A DNA stretch of 64,000 nucleotides from Lepidostoma basale (GCA_022606425.2 JAHDVF020000164.1:124001-188000); one strand, 5' to 3'; positions 1 through 10,029 are shown, counted from the stretch's first letter. Translations and numbers: made by a program. Notes: a model not told the origin generated them from the sequence alone.

Positions 1-261
1 TGAATTATTGGAGGTAGGACGAAATATGAAAACAAATTCTAAGAATAACGTATTTTTACAAATTGTTTACAAATGATTTTACACATTTCAAGGTGACTAA
101 TGATTCTAAGTATTTAATACAAAACAAAATCCAATGTTTCAGGACCTACCCATATAATTCTTTGTTCAAAATGTATAAAATCACATCAATTTTCGTTAAT
201 TACCATATTTTGCTCCGTTTACTAGTTTATATAAACTGCAACGAGTTGAATTTTCGTCACA

Positions 262-394
262 TTTGATAATGCCTTAGAAGGACGAAACATGTCATTTCCA
301 TAAAATATAATAAGAATTCTAGAAATTTATATTAAATTTCATTCGTATTAATTATTTAATATGGAGTTTTACATCATCGTTCAAGAAACAATAA
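262..394 (+). repeat. HH-B hammerhead-like repeat, right half
   Basis: One arm of the HH-B repeat. It starts at the ribozyme-like motif (263-293), continues through the arm (TTCTAGAAA, CATTCGTATTAATT) and ends with the shared 3' segment ATGGAGTTTTACATCAT followed by TCAAGAAACAAT. The left arm is absent. The same 3' segment recurs alone at many places in the window. Confidence 0.7.
263..293 (+). ncRNA. Hammerhead-like motif, HH-B variant core
   Basis: UUGAUAA stands where hammerheads have CUGANGA. It is followed by one extra U, a short stem II (GCCUU/AGG-type), GAAA, the self-complementary CAUG and UC. The adjacent stem I is only about two pairs. Activity is unknown. Confidence 0.45.
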
Positions 395-632
395 ACATTA
401 TTAATTTTATTTATTTATCTATTAGTTTTTGAGACAATAATAATTATTTAAAACTCCATTTCAAAAATTTCTTTGTTTGTTAACCTTTAACCCTAAGGAT
501 TGATTCTCAGCAAAGTATATTAACATATTTTACAGGTTCTTGGGATGAAAATTGTGGTAGATTCCAATTGTTTTCTACATTTGTATATACATCACGGTAT
601 TTGTACTCAATTACTGCATACATTTTTAGATT
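395..632. other. AT-rich sequence, nothing recognised
   Basis: I see no coding potential, repeat or RNA signature here. Confidence 0.5.
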
Positions 633-805
633 TTGATTCTCATGACATGCGTTAGATAGCTAATCTATTGCCATTTTTATTATCACTTGAATTCTACCAG
701 ACAAGAGTCAGTATAATTTATTTTTATAACTATCATCCTCGGAATCAAGCCCGGGGCCTTCGGTGTTGCAGTCGTAGCTGTCGCCACTCTGTCACGAAGC
801 CCGTT
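633..805 (-). mobile_element. tRNA-derived SINE copy
   Basis: Read on the minus strand it begins with an A-box-like segment (GACAGAGTGGCGACAGCTACGACT) and a degenerate B box (GCTTGATTCC). It then follows the body shared with 20980-21205: a GTG-(A/T)-AT tract, TTCACGTGACAATA, ATGGCGATAG, and CATGTCATGAGAATCA. Mutations in the B box suggest an old copy. Confidence 0.65.
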
Positions 806-905
806 CAATATTTTCGATGGTTAAAAACGAGATTATGTTTATTTTTACGACATGTTTCCCCATGCAAGTGTATAATCTTATTACAATCGTCAGCTTTGTA
901 GGTTG

Positions 906-1002
906 TAATGTTTGAAGTCGGAATAATCGACGAGCCGGTATGTCACAATATATGAGAATAAAAAGGAAACTCGAGAGGCATTTCAGGATTAAAAGGTGTG
1001 GG
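906..1002 (+). mobile_element. RTE-a LINE 3' fragment, decayed
   Basis: Nucleotide similarity to the RTE-a 3' coding end (TGTTTGAAGTCGGAATAATCGACG, then GAGAGGCATTTCAGGAT). It is broken by frameshifts and ends at the ATTA microsatellite. Confidence 0.55.
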
Positions 1003-1045
1003 ATTAATTAATTAATTAATTAATTAATTAATTAATTAATTAATA
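1003..1045. repeat. (ATTA)n microsatellite
   Basis: About ten perfect ATTA units, directly after the RTE-a fragment. It could be an expanded retrotransposon tail. Confidence 0.95.
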
Positions 1046-1155
1046 TGTAGTTTAATAAATTGATATCTTTCTCACGATGATAAATGTGTATTACTCGTAT
1101 ACTCGTACTTCATGTGAAACAAATTAACTTAAGCATGTAAATCTATCACGCCTAA

Positions 1156-1707
1156 ACAAACTATCACGCCGTATCCCCAAAGGAGTAGACATATTTCTCT
1201 CGCTTCCTCGATATTCATACATCGTATCATGTCAGTGTGTCGATTTCTCCGACTCCTCACGTGGCCGAATATTTTGTATTTAATCGTACCACGTTTTCCT
1301 CGGTCTTTCTCTATTTCACGTTCCATTTACATCTTTAACCTGCACTTTTTTTACTATTCTTTCTTCATTGATTCTTTACATGTGTCCAAACCATCCAAAT
1401 GATCCTTTTCTTTATTTTGTTCATTACACTATCATTCGCACCGCATTCACTTCTTACATTTTAATGCGACACTCTATCATACACATTCATCTAAGTGATT
1501 CTATTTCTACTGCATTTATTCTACTTTCATCCTTAATATCCTAGTTCCATGCATCGCTTCCATACATAAGGGTCGGTATAAGAATACCATTTTAGCTTTT
1601 TTGTATAGGCTTTTGTTTGCAATGACAACTTTAACACCATTACCTTTGTTGTCTGCCCCAATTTATATTTTAATATCCCTCACCATTCGCCAATCTTTTG
1701 TGAACAT
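1156..1707 (-). mobile_element. RTE-a LINE, decayed 5'-truncated copy
   Basis: Reverse-strand copy of the last 550 bases of RTE-a. The order is tail (AAACTATCACGCCG in plus orientation), the arginine-rich SRRNR segment, the GRPRKTW-type segment, the HMER-type segment, the MRSLRRMC-type segment and the PTLMYGSEAWN segment. Several stops and indels remove any long frame; only 65 codons (1129-1326) stay open. The missing 5' part is the usual outcome of incomplete target-primed reverse transcription. Confidence 0.8.
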
Positions 1708-1734
1708 ACGTATAATAATCATTAAAAATAATCA

Positions 1735-1832
1735 ACTTTGGATAAAGCCTTAGGTGAAACTTGTCATTCCCATAAAAAATAATAATACCTCGAGAAAACA
1801 TACGTTTTCATTTGTATTCATTATATAATAAA
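1735..1832 (+). repeat. HH-B hammerhead-like repeat fragment
   Basis: Decayed motif (TTGGATAAAGCC, GGTGAAACTTGTCATT) followed by the arm CCCATAAAA ... GAAAACATACGTTTTCATT. The ribozyme core is mutated. Confidence 0.6.
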
Positions 1833-2416
1833 CGTTATTTCTCGTCTTGAATGGTCCGATTGCTCTTCTATTCGGCATCACAATAAACATCGATGTAAGA
1901 TAAAGCTCTTTCTGAAAAATACTAACGAGATCAAAAATATAAGTAAGGTTATAAAATGAAAGAACATTACCAACCATTGTAATGTTCGTATATTTGTCTT
2001 TGTTATATTTTTTAGATACAAATTTAATGACCTTGATATTTCATATTCCTCGTTGATATTTTTTAAAAACACGTATACGAAGGTTTAAGGGTTTGACAAA
2101 AAATTTTCTTATGTAAAAAAACTTTAACCTTATTACATTTTAATGGAAAAATGGCTGAAATTTGGTTGACATTTGAGGTAAGAAATAAGAAAAATCTTTT
2201 GTATATCTATTAGTAGTATTATATAATACTTACCTATAGGGAGATGCTTATCCTTTGTTCTGGTAGGGGTAAATTTAAAAATCATATTTTCTGTCGTATT
2301 TAAAAACAACGACTATAAGAAAAATGACTTCTTTTCTTATTTCAAATAGTATTTTTTCCACTCTAGAGTTTATTTTTTTACGATAATTGTGTATAAACTG
2401 TTTATATAGTTCATTT
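1833..2416. other. AT-rich sequence, nothing recognised
   Basis: Short minus-strand open frames (75 and 64 codons) have strongly biased AT-driven composition and no recognisable motif. Confidence 0.5.
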
Positions 2417-2665
2417 GTGATGAAATTATAAATTCTTCGAAACGTGTTTAGAAAACTCAAATTAAAAGTGTATAAAAATAGTGATGAAATTATAAAACCT
2501 TCCAAATATGTCGAGAATAATAACTAAAAAGCGTAAAAAACAGTGATGAAATTATAAAGCCTTCGAAATAAAGAAAATTCTTAAACAGAAAAATCAACTT
2601 AAAACAATGTTAACAAGATTTTTATTGTTTTCTCGATAATGAAGGCATAAAATCTTCGAAAAATT
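2417..2665. repeat. Degenerate tandem repeat, unit about 62-64 bases
   Basis: The segment GTGATGAAATTATAAA followed by CTTC(G/C)AAA occurs at 2417, 2481 and 2543. A fourth degenerate unit is near 2640 (AATGAAGGCATAAAATCTTCGAAAA). The units diverge by about 20-30 percent. Confidence 0.7.
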
Positions 2666-2876
2666 CTAGAAAAATAAACTCAAAAGATAAAAAACAGCAT
2701 TAATTAATTTTCAATTAAAAAACCCTTTATTCTTATTTAAATTAATATTAACTTCGATTTTCATTACACAAGTCCATCATCGGTGTTTTGATAGATATAA
2801 AATTTTTTGATATCTGTCAAAACTGACCACATTCGTGAATTTTTTTAAAAATATTTGTAATATTTATATAAAATCA

Positions 2877-2908
2877 CTGATGAAGGGCTCGTGTGTCCAA
2901 AACATGTT
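2877..2908 (+). ncRNA. Decayed hammerhead-like motif (HH-P related)
   Basis: CUGAUGA and a GGGC/GUCC-type stem II are visible, but GAAAC has become AAAAC and the cleavage triplet is GUU. It resembles the intact HH-P motif at 25886-25916. Probably inactive. Confidence 0.4.
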
Positions 2909-2997
2909 AGTTTTTTTATTATTTTTATAATGTGTATGTTGTATACAAAATATACTCGTATTAAAAAAGAAACATTTATATTTATGGTCACATGTGA

Positions 2998-3150
2998 TCG
3001 GCAGGCCGCAAAAAAGATGGTCCGACGACATTGCTGCCGTGGGGGGGGGGAAATGTGGCTACGGCTGGTAGGAGATAGATACGAGTGGAAGAGAAGGGAA
3101 GAGGGCAATGTCCAGCAGTGGACCGATAAAGGCTGACGAAGAAGAAGATG
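2998..3150 (+). mobile_element. RTE-b LINE C-terminal end with (GAA)n tail
   Basis: The frame of 2891-3136 ends RQAAKKMVRRHC ... EMWLRLVGDRYEWKRREEGNVQQW. This matches the RTE-b C-terminus (RPxKRWxDDI, WxxxAQDRxEWKxxEEAYVQQW) with substitutions. A run of nine G at about 3042-3050 marks a local slippage site. The copy ends in GACGAAGAAGAAGA, the family tail. Confidence 0.7.
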
Positions 3151-3165
3151 TGATTGGTCCTATTT

Positions 3166-3395
3166 TAATATTAATCAATATGAATGAAAACTCCTATTTT
3201 CTGGAAGTTTTATTAATTTTAATGTGAATGACATGTTTCTCTATCTAAGGAATTAACAAATGTTTGATAATGCTTTAGGCATGCGAAACATGTCATTTAC
3301 ACATTTATATAATAAAACTAGTATAAAACAGGCATTTTTACTCGTATTAATTTTTTGATGTGGAGTTTTATATCATTGTTCTAGAAACAATAAAT
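3166..3395. repeat. HH-B foldback, nearly full length
   Basis: Left arm (AATATGAATGAAAACTCC ... ATGACATGTTTCTC), centre AACAAATGTTTG, then right arm with the motif at 3264-3294 and the 3' segment ending TCTAGAAACAATAAA. The minus-strand motif has decayed. The plus-strand motif keeps UUGAUAA, GAAA and GUC. Confidence 0.75.
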
Positions 3396-4140
3396 TATTG
3401 TATTGTTTATATGTGTTTTAATATAGCTATAACAATCACTGTTTGCTATCCTAAATAAAAAAAATCATCTTCACCTTCGAATAGAAAAATCTTACATTCA
3501 GGGTTTAGTGTTAAGTGGTATTAAAATAAACAAAGTATTTACTCAAACAATCGCCATTCAAAATACTCTTATGTGGTCGAATAAATCCAGAATACCTGCG
3601 ATGTATCGGTCTAGGGGGCAGCGAATTAACGTCTGTTTTTCCCTTTTAAGCATCAATGTCGCCTTCGAGAAGTATCTCCCAGGAACAAATCCCTAAGCCA
3701 GATTGAAACTGGGGGATTATGTCAGGGTTTTGGGTTTCAGTAAATCGGCCCTTCTGTGTACAAATGCCCACGAATGTTACGAAGAATTTCAGAGATAAAA
3801 ACATGCTTGCAAGTTCGATTTTTATTACGTTTTCAGACTCCAAATACATACAATCTCTCACCTTTTACTAAGAAAGTATAATAGTAATTTTAAACTTAAT
3901 GTAATATTTATGTCTTGAGGTGTCTACGAAGCGCGAGTGATTATTATTATAGAATTTTATGAGGTGGCTACCATTTCATCACCACATCAAATACAAATCA
4001 AAAAATGTACGAATTTTTTTGTATATGTACAATAATTTACAATGTACTACTCATTTAGAAAAGCAATTAATTAATGAAGCAAAATAATGATATGGTTTAT
4101 GTGGAATGTAAACTACCGATTCCGTGTTTAAAAACAATTA
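3396..4140. other. Unassigned sequence
   Basis: Two short opposed open frames (62 and 71 codons) overlap around 3646-3861 without recognisable features. No repeat family seen elsewhere in the window matches. Confidence 0.4.
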
Positions 4141-4420
4141 AAGTTGTCCATTGTTTTGGCCTAAACACTATGATACTTTAACATTATAAGCTGTTAAATT
4201 AAAAAAAAACTTTGTTTTATGTATTGTCAACCTATGATGAAATCATCAGGTGTTACAAAAATATATCAAATGTCAAAATTTCGTGATTTCCCGAACCTTT
4301 ATGTGTATTTGTTCCCATGTCAATTTGAATAATTTCTTTGATATAATTTTGAAGATCTTGCTGGAGTTGAGTTAAGTACTTAATTATTTATGTAAAAAGA
4401 ACGGTGAATTCGAAAAGTTT
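4141..4420. repeat. HH-A foldback remnant
   Basis: Left part of HH-A: CCATTGTTTTGGCC, AAACACTATGATAC, TGTTAAATTAAA, TCATCAGGTGTTAC, then GTGTATTTGTTCC and GATATAATTTTGAAG. A deletion has removed the GAAAC and stem III part of the ribozyme motif. Confidence 0.7.
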
Positions 4421-4434
4421 GATAATATTAAAGG

Positions 4435-4520
4435 TGGAAAATATAATAATAATAAATTAATAAATATAATGATGAAAAAAATAATAAAAAAAAATATAAT
4501 AATAATAAAAAAACAGTTAT
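4435..4520. repeat. A/T-only low-complexity tract
   Basis: Runs of AATAAT and AAAAAA, including the start of a 62-codon lysine/isoleucine frame that is simply A-rich sequence. Confidence 0.8.
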
Positions 4521-5129
4521 TAGAAGAAACAATTACACATTATGAAGAGTCAAAAGTGATAAAATATAATAAATTAAAGACGATAAACAATATAAGGAAG
4601 CAGATTACATTAATAAGAAAGGTGACAAAAGTTGAAGCTAGTATTATTATTTTTTGACTAGATTCTATAAAGGAAATGTTTTTAATGTACTATATACCAA
4701 TGGGGGATAAGCTGGAATTTGATTATTTATAACATTCAATTTACATTTCTTTGCTTTTATAATTTAAAAAATTTCTGATGTCTCTAATTTTTTGGAATTG
4801 TTTGCTATAGGTATGCAAAAAATAAAAATACAATTATGATGTTGAAAGCAAAGTTTCTTAATTTAACAGTTTATAATTAAAATTGTATTAAAATAAATTA
4901 CATCAATATTTAGAAATATTTTTTATGATATCACATCACAAAATAAAGTGTTTCATACGAAAGTATATTTTATAGATGTTATGAGCATTAGAGCTATGTC
5001 TAATCATACTGACATTTTATTAGCAAATTAACTTTTAACACTCCTTTTTTATTAATACATTTTCGTGAATGATGTAAGAATCTTCCTGCTTACCGCACAA
5101 GTTCACGAGTCCTCACGAGGCGAGATATT
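4521..5129. other. AT-rich sequence, nothing recognised
   Basis: No repeat or coding signature found. Confidence 0.4.
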
Positions 5130-5455
5130 CCGTATGCTGGAGAGGGTGCCGAAAAAAATTCTGAGGTATCTTTACATGAGTATTTCGAGAACACGGCCGT
5201 GCTAGAGGAAATTTGTATTTTTGCTTCTGATAGATATCTTCGATAGCAACAACATAGAATGTTTTATATACCAGCCGCTTGAACTAAACTGCCTCTGGTG
5301 ACACTGGTGGGAAGAGCAATCAGTCTGCAGAATACGTTCTTCTTGGATATCGATGACTTTTATATTATTGAAAGCCCGATCAGAAGACAAATACTCCAGA
5401 GAATATCTTGTCTTCCTAAAGTCGAACCATCTCACAAGCGTTCCTGTTATTATAT
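5130..5455 (-). mobile_element. LINE-f 3' coding fragment
   Basis: Minus-strand relative of 18640-18983. It includes the segment encoding the hydrophobic (V)GRAI tract and the downstream sequence AGAAGACAAATACTCCAGAGA. Frameshifts and stops are present. It is cut by the HH-A foldback that follows at 5456. Confidence 0.6.
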
Positions 5456-5660
5456 ATCACAATTGAGTGAATTTCTTTTAAATTGTCGCGACAGCTGTTA
5501 CAATTGATTGTAAAACCTGATGATGCTAACATTGGTTAGCGAAACAGCTGTCGCGACAGTTTCATAGAAATTCACTCAATTGTGATATTATAATTGTGTA
5601 TTAATTAAACAGTTAATGATATTGAAATATCAAAGTGATTCCGCCAAAATAATGGATTAT
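5456..5660. repeat. HH-A foldback
   Basis: Arms ATCACAATTGAGTGAATT and AATTCACTCAATTGTGAT are complementary. The left arm has lost most of its ribozyme motif. The right arm keeps it at 5517-5552 and ends in the HH-A outer segment (CCGCCAAAATAATGGATTA). Confidence 0.8.
5517..5552 (+). ncRNA. Hammerhead ribozyme-like motif, HH-A, intact core
   Basis: CUGAUGA, one extra U, stem II GCUAAC/GUUAGC with loop AUUG, GAAA, C-AGCU-G closing stem III, then UC. All core positions are present. Stem I next to the core is poor (one pair), so self-cleavage may need a partner strand. Confidence 0.6.
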
Positions 5661-6254
5661 ACGATAATAATACATACAGTATATCTATGTAGTTATCTGT
5701 TCGCAATGGATTTCTGAAACCCTATTTTTTTGTAAAATCTTTTGCAAAATAAACTGATTTGGTTTATATGTATTGTTAAACATATACGAAAAACTTATGA
5801 CAGTATGTAATTGGGCTTCCTTTATTCTTTCTTCTATTTACATATGGAAATCGCTGTCTGTTATCCGAAATAAGTTTTTTCCGGGGAGGATAGTTTGTAA
5901 AGGTGCGTTTATAGTCTTGTGTTACCGATTTGTTTATTTTTTTCGTAATTATTTATCGGCGGCCCCTCACGAGGCGGGGCGGCTTAGGCGGCTGCGAGCT
6001 GTCATTAATCTTCCTTACGGCACATAATCTACTCATTGAGTGGAGCACTTAGTAAAGGTTACAAAGCCCCGAAATTCACTGAACCGCTGAAACCATCAAA
6101 CGAAGGTCCGGGAACCAAGGGCGTCTCTTCCTCTCACCCACGCGATGTGCTCGAACGCCCCACGCGGATATTACACGTACGAGATTTTACGCCTCTCAGA
6201 ATGACGTCTTTTCACTGTACTAAGTGGGAAAATCTTCTTATTTTTCTTTTAAAT
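5661..6254. other. Unassigned, with a GC-rich block
   Basis: Positions 5955-6210 are clearly GC-richer than the surroundings (for example GAGGCGGGGCGGCTTAGGCG). An open frame starts at 6036 but runs into a LINE-f copy on the opposite strand, so it is probably spurious. No family is recognised. Confidence 0.4.
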
Positions 6255-6830
6255 CAAATCAGTTTATTTCATCAACAGACATTACAAAAAATATTTTTAA
6301 GGCATCTATTGAGAACAGGTAAAATAATATATATTGTATACTACCAGAAACGCATGAGAGATGGTTCAAAATTAGGAAGACAGGATACTCTCCAGAATTA
6401 AGAGTATTTGTCTTCTGAACGTACTTTCACTAACATGAAAGACGTCGATCTCCGAGGAGACCGCGTTCATCAGACTAATTGCTCTTCCCACCGGTGTTAC
6501 CAGAGGCAGATTGATTCTGGCGGCCGGTAGTTAAAACAATCTGTGCTGTCGCTGTCGGAGATATCTATCGGGGACAAAAAGCCAAACACCCTCCAGTACG
6601 GCCGAGTTCTCGAAGTATCCCCTAATTAATCTAAAGAAATGGGTAATTAGATGTCCATCTCTTCGAGGCTGTAGAGAATTGGTTCCGAGCATTCCCAAAA
6701 GAAACAAACTCTTGAAACAATGATGTTCAAATGTCCGTCCATCTCTTATGGTACGTTATCTTCCAGGTAGACGGTGTCCGGAATGGATTTCTTAAGTGGC
6801 TGTTTTTGAGAGTCTGTCACTATCCGATCT
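6255..6830 (-). mobile_element. LINE-f 3' end, decayed
   Basis: On the minus strand this reads through a segment equivalent to RTNLPLVTPVGRA, then SLxxSExDVFHxSESTFRRQ. It ends at a 3' untranslated part (GGTAGTATACAATATA ... TGAAATAAACTGATTTGATTT). Internal stops are present. The 3' end matches 18640-18985, so both copies share the natural terminus near AAATCAAATCAG. Confidence 0.7.
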
Positions 6831-6995
6831 GGCTATATATACACCATTGAACGATTCGACCTCTAATTTAGTCTCAAAATATATAAATAGTCCAGTGTTT
6901 TTGTCGAAATACTATGATACTTCAAAATTATTACTGTACAAATTTAAAACACTATTATAATATCACAATTTATTTTTATTCAATGAGAGTGTAGC

Positions 6996-7031
6996 GACAG
7001 CTGTTTCGCCAACCGATGTTGGCATCATCAG
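6996..7031 (-). ncRNA. Hammerhead ribozyme-like motif, HH-A, intact core
   Basis: CUGAUGA, extra U, stem II GCCAAC/GUUGGC with loop AUCG, GAAA, C-AGCU-G, UC. All conserved positions are intact. Confidence 0.65.
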
Positions 7032-7045
7032 GTTTATTAAAACAC

Positions 7046-7081
7046 CTGATGATGCCAACATCGGTTGGCGAAACATCTGTC
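7046..7081 (+). ncRNA. Hammerhead ribozyme-like motif, HH-A, intact core
   Basis: Same core and stem II as the opposed copy. Stem III reads C-AUCU-G. The downstream GCGACACTC is shared with other HH-A copies. Confidence 0.65.
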
Positions 7082-7300
7082 GCGACACTCTCAGTGAATA
7101 AAAATAAATTGTGATATTATAACAGTGTTTTAAATTTTAACATAATTAAAATTACATATTTATTCCAGAACACAGGGGTTGTCAATAGATCCCCGAATCA
7201 GCTTAAAAAAATTGCGTCGCTGTAAACTCTTCGCTCCTCAGTTCAAGGGAGTTATACCCTAGCATACATAAGAGAAATGCCCTATGATCCAGCCAAGGAT

Positions 7301-7558
7301 ATACTCTATACTCTGTCAGGTTGAGGGTTCTCAATAGTTTATTTTGAATCCTTTTCAACATTAGAGAATACTGAACCTGATGATGATGCCAACATCGGTT
7401 GGCGAAACATCTGTCGCGACACTCTCAGTGAATAAAAATAAATGGTGATATTATAACAGTGTTTTATATATGTATACTCTATACTCTATACTCTGTCAGG
7501 TAGAGGGTTCTTAATAATTTATTTTGAATCCTCTCCAATATTAGAGAATACTGAACCT
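7301..7558 (+). repeat. Direct repeats flanking a single HH-A unit
   Basis: A 78-base segment at 7301-7378 (ATACTCTATACTCTGTCAGG ... GAATACTGAACCT) recurs at 7481-7558 with a handful of transitions. Between them (7379-7480) sits one HH-A unit with a motif at about 7378-7415. That motif has three additional bases between CUGAUGA and stem II. Confidence 0.8.
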
Positions 7559-7726
7559 CACGAGGACTCCATATCACGGCACCTCCCTCAAGTCTGCTAC
7601 TGACTAAGGAGTTATCTAGAGTTCTTAGAGCCAGAGTGACTTTTCGAAGAACGACATACTTGTCACATTACATAAAATCTTAATAATCAGTAAATTAACT
7701 AACCAACAGACCATATCCTTCTCCCT

Positions 7727-7855
7727 TAACAGGTAGGAAGAAAGAATGAACTGCCATACTGTTATTTCCTGACATACTTCTCTCGCTTCCTAAAAAATCA
7801 TACATAGTGTCATGCACGTACGTCGATTTATCCGACTCCTTACGTTACTATCATT
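7727..7855 (-). mobile_element. RTE-a LINE 3' fragment
   Basis: Matches the family between the YPxGETA codons and the SRRNR segment, ending just after CGACTCCTTACGT. The tail is missing. A further piece of the same family lies at 8309-8358. Confidence 0.65.
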
Positions 7856-7949
7856 TAATATTTTAAATAATTAATGTTTTTAATTTAAATTTCTTGGTAG
7901 GATTTCATTTTAAATAATGAAAACAAAAAAAAATTAAACAAAATGTCTT

Positions 7950-8210
7950 TATTATTATTTATTTCGTAAGCTTCCACTTGCGTTTATGTCCGACCGGTTT
8001 CGGCAGCGTGCTGCCATCTTCTGGTACCTACATAATTTTTTTTTTGGTTTATATAATAAATGATAGTGGTGTGGATTAAACATTTTTTTTCCTGATTCTA
8101 AATAATGTATTACTGTTATTACAACTACAACTTAATCACAGTAATACATTATTTATAATCAGGAAAAAAAATTGTTTAACTCCCACCACTATCATTTATT
8201 ATATGAAAAC
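7950..8210. repeat. HH-C-related foldback
   Basis: Inner arms 8050-8117 and 8141-8204 (ATATAATAAATGATAGTGG / CCACTATCATTTATTATAT) are complementary around a short centre. The left arm carries a ribozyme-like motif at 7992-8023 on the minus strand: stem II GGCAGC/GCUGCC, GAAA, CCGG, UC. Its first box is CAGAAGA instead of CUGAAGA, so it is probably inactive. The right arm lacks the motif. Confidence 0.7.
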
Positions 8211-8308
8211 AAAAGTGGACGAAAATGGATGTAGAAGTAGTTAAAAAAGCGGAAATTGTTAAAAGCATCGTTTTATTTAATTATTATATTATTTTATTGA
8301 TTTTATTA

Positions 8309-8358
8309 TGCCACGTTTTCCTCGGTCTTCCCCTATACCTAATTCCGTTTACTTCGTT
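8309..8358 (-). mobile_element. RTE-a LINE sliver
   Basis: TGCCACGTTTTCCTCGGTCT is the reverse complement of the codons for RGRPRKTWH. Confidence 0.5.
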
Positions 8359-8984
8359 TGCAAATTGACCATGGTTTAAAATTAAATGTGTTTCAATACA
8401 GGAAAGCAAAATTGAATCAAACCCGTTTATACTCATTGCAAGAATTAATATTTGGTTGCGTTGAAAATATTACATGACGCTACTGCAATTCGCCTACGTC
8501 ATCCGGCAGTCCCTCGCGCCGCCACTGCATTTGACACAATACTGACATGAAAAGATCCACAATTCAATTCCGGAATCTTCAAAAATCAAAATGAGAATAC
8601 GAAAATTACGTTTCTGAACTCATAAAAAATAATATTAAAAAAATCCCTCTCTTTTGTAAAATTTATTCCGCGAGATTTTCCATCCTTTGTGCTCTATCCC
8701 ATAAACCAGAAAAATGAGAATAAAAAAATCCAATTCAATAAAATGAGTCTCAGAGATTGACTCCGCTCCAGTCTGTTTATGTATTTCTGTTTGAGCATCC
8801 TAAATTCTGAATTCCGGGGGTAAACGTAGGTAAGTCTCGCAGTATTTAATCACAAATATCCAATTCGAGGCATCAAAGAAACAAACTTGAATGCGTAAGT
8901 GCGAAAAATATACTATACCGCAATAAAAAAAAAAAAAAAATATGCTTTTGATATGAATTTTTTTACTTTATTATTCCATTGTTT
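8359..8984. other. Unassigned, with an A17 run
   Basis: Nothing is recognised apart from a poly-A run near 8924-8940, which could be a retroposon tail without an identifiable body. Confidence 0.4.
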
Positions 8985-9420
8985 TGGCCGAAACAGTATG
9001 ATACCTTAACATTTTAAACTGTTAAATTAAATAACTTTGTTTTTTGTATCACAATTGTATTTTATTTTACGTGACAGCTGTTTCATCAACCTATGTTGAC
9101 ATCATCAGGTGTTACAATAACATATCAAATGTCAAATTTTCATGATTTTTCGAATCTTTATGTGTATTTGTTCCTATGTCAATTTAAATAATTTCTTTGA
9201 TATAATTTTGAAGAACTTCAAAATTATATCAAAGAAAAAAATCAAATTGACATAGAAACAAATACACATAAAGATTCGAAAAATCACGAAAATTTGACAT
9301 TTGATATATTATTGTAACACCTGATGATGTCAACATAGGTTGATAAAACAGCTGTCGCGAAAAAAAAATACAATTGTGATACAAAAAAAACAAAGTTATT
9401 TAATTTACCAGTTTACATTT
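8985..9420. repeat. HH-A foldback, long complete copy
   Basis: Arms of about 215 bases pair from the outer TTGGCCGAAACAGTATGATA to the centre near 9213 (ATAATTTTGAAG / CTTCAAAATTAT). Motifs: 9073-9108 on minus (intact core) and 9321-9356 on plus (G12 changed to A). This copy shows the full HH-A architecture, including the inner segment GTGTATTTGTTCC that other copies lack. Confidence 0.85.
9073..9108 (-). ncRNA. Hammerhead ribozyme-like motif, HH-A, intact core
   Basis: CUGAUGA, extra U, stem II GUCAAC/GUUGAU (one G-U pair), GAAA, C-AGCU-G, UC. Confidence 0.55.
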
Positions 9421-9440
9421 ATTATTATTTAATTTATTGA

Positions 9441-9930
9441 CACAATGGAGTTCTGTTCCCCCAACTCTTATGTATGGAAGCGAAGCATAGAACTGGTAGA
9501 AGACGAATGGAAGCAGAATAAATGGACCAGAGCTGAGGTCCCTAAGACGTATGTGTGGTAGAACGATATACGAACGATTACGGAGTCGAGGTAGACCGAG
9601 GAAAACATGGCATGACCGAATTAATCAAATTTTAAAGGTTGGTCATGTTAGTAGTCGAAAGAATTGACGCGCATGTATGACTCGTTGTATGAATGTGGAG
9701 AAAGCTAGAGATATGTGTCATGATAAAGTAGTGTGGTGATCCATTCTCTCTGCTAACCCGTGCGAAGAAACGGCGTGATAGTTTGTTTGTTCGTAATTTA
9801 TTGACTACTACATTCTAAATCGGAAAAATCGAGCGTACGTGTTACAATGCATAAATGTAGAGGAAGCCTGTGAGGCATGTCAGGATGGATTAATGTGCGA
9901 TCTTTCCTTTCTGCCTACCCCTGATAGTTA
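9441..9930 (+). mobile_element. RTE-a LINE 3' region, partly duplicated
   Basis: 9441-9785 runs from the codons for NGVLxPTLMYGSEA to the terminus GGCGTGATAGTTTGTTTGTT. At 9812-9930 a second piece repeats the SRRNR-to-SILSAYP part. There are deletions and stops throughout. The TTTG-type tail groups it with the copy at 21235. Confidence 0.75.
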
Positions 9931-10029
9931 TTTAACTAGTAAGTTGTTGTTATTTAATATGGGTGAAATGAGGTAATAGGCTGGATATATAATACAAATA
10001 AACACCCAGAATACTCCAATAGAGGCGTT

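Larger units (their letters stand above)
6945..7137. repeat. HH-A foldback with two opposed intact motifs
   Basis: A palindrome of about 190 bases centred near 7038. Arms start AACACT(A)TTATAATATCAC and are nearly perfect reverse complements. Each arm has one ribozyme motif (6996-7031 minus, 7046-7081 plus), with 5' ends facing the centre and only 14 bases between them. Confidence 0.9.

Noticed and set aside
6036..6401. 121-codon frame
   Set aside because: Its second half is antisense LINE-f and its first half shows no features, so a real exon is unlikely.
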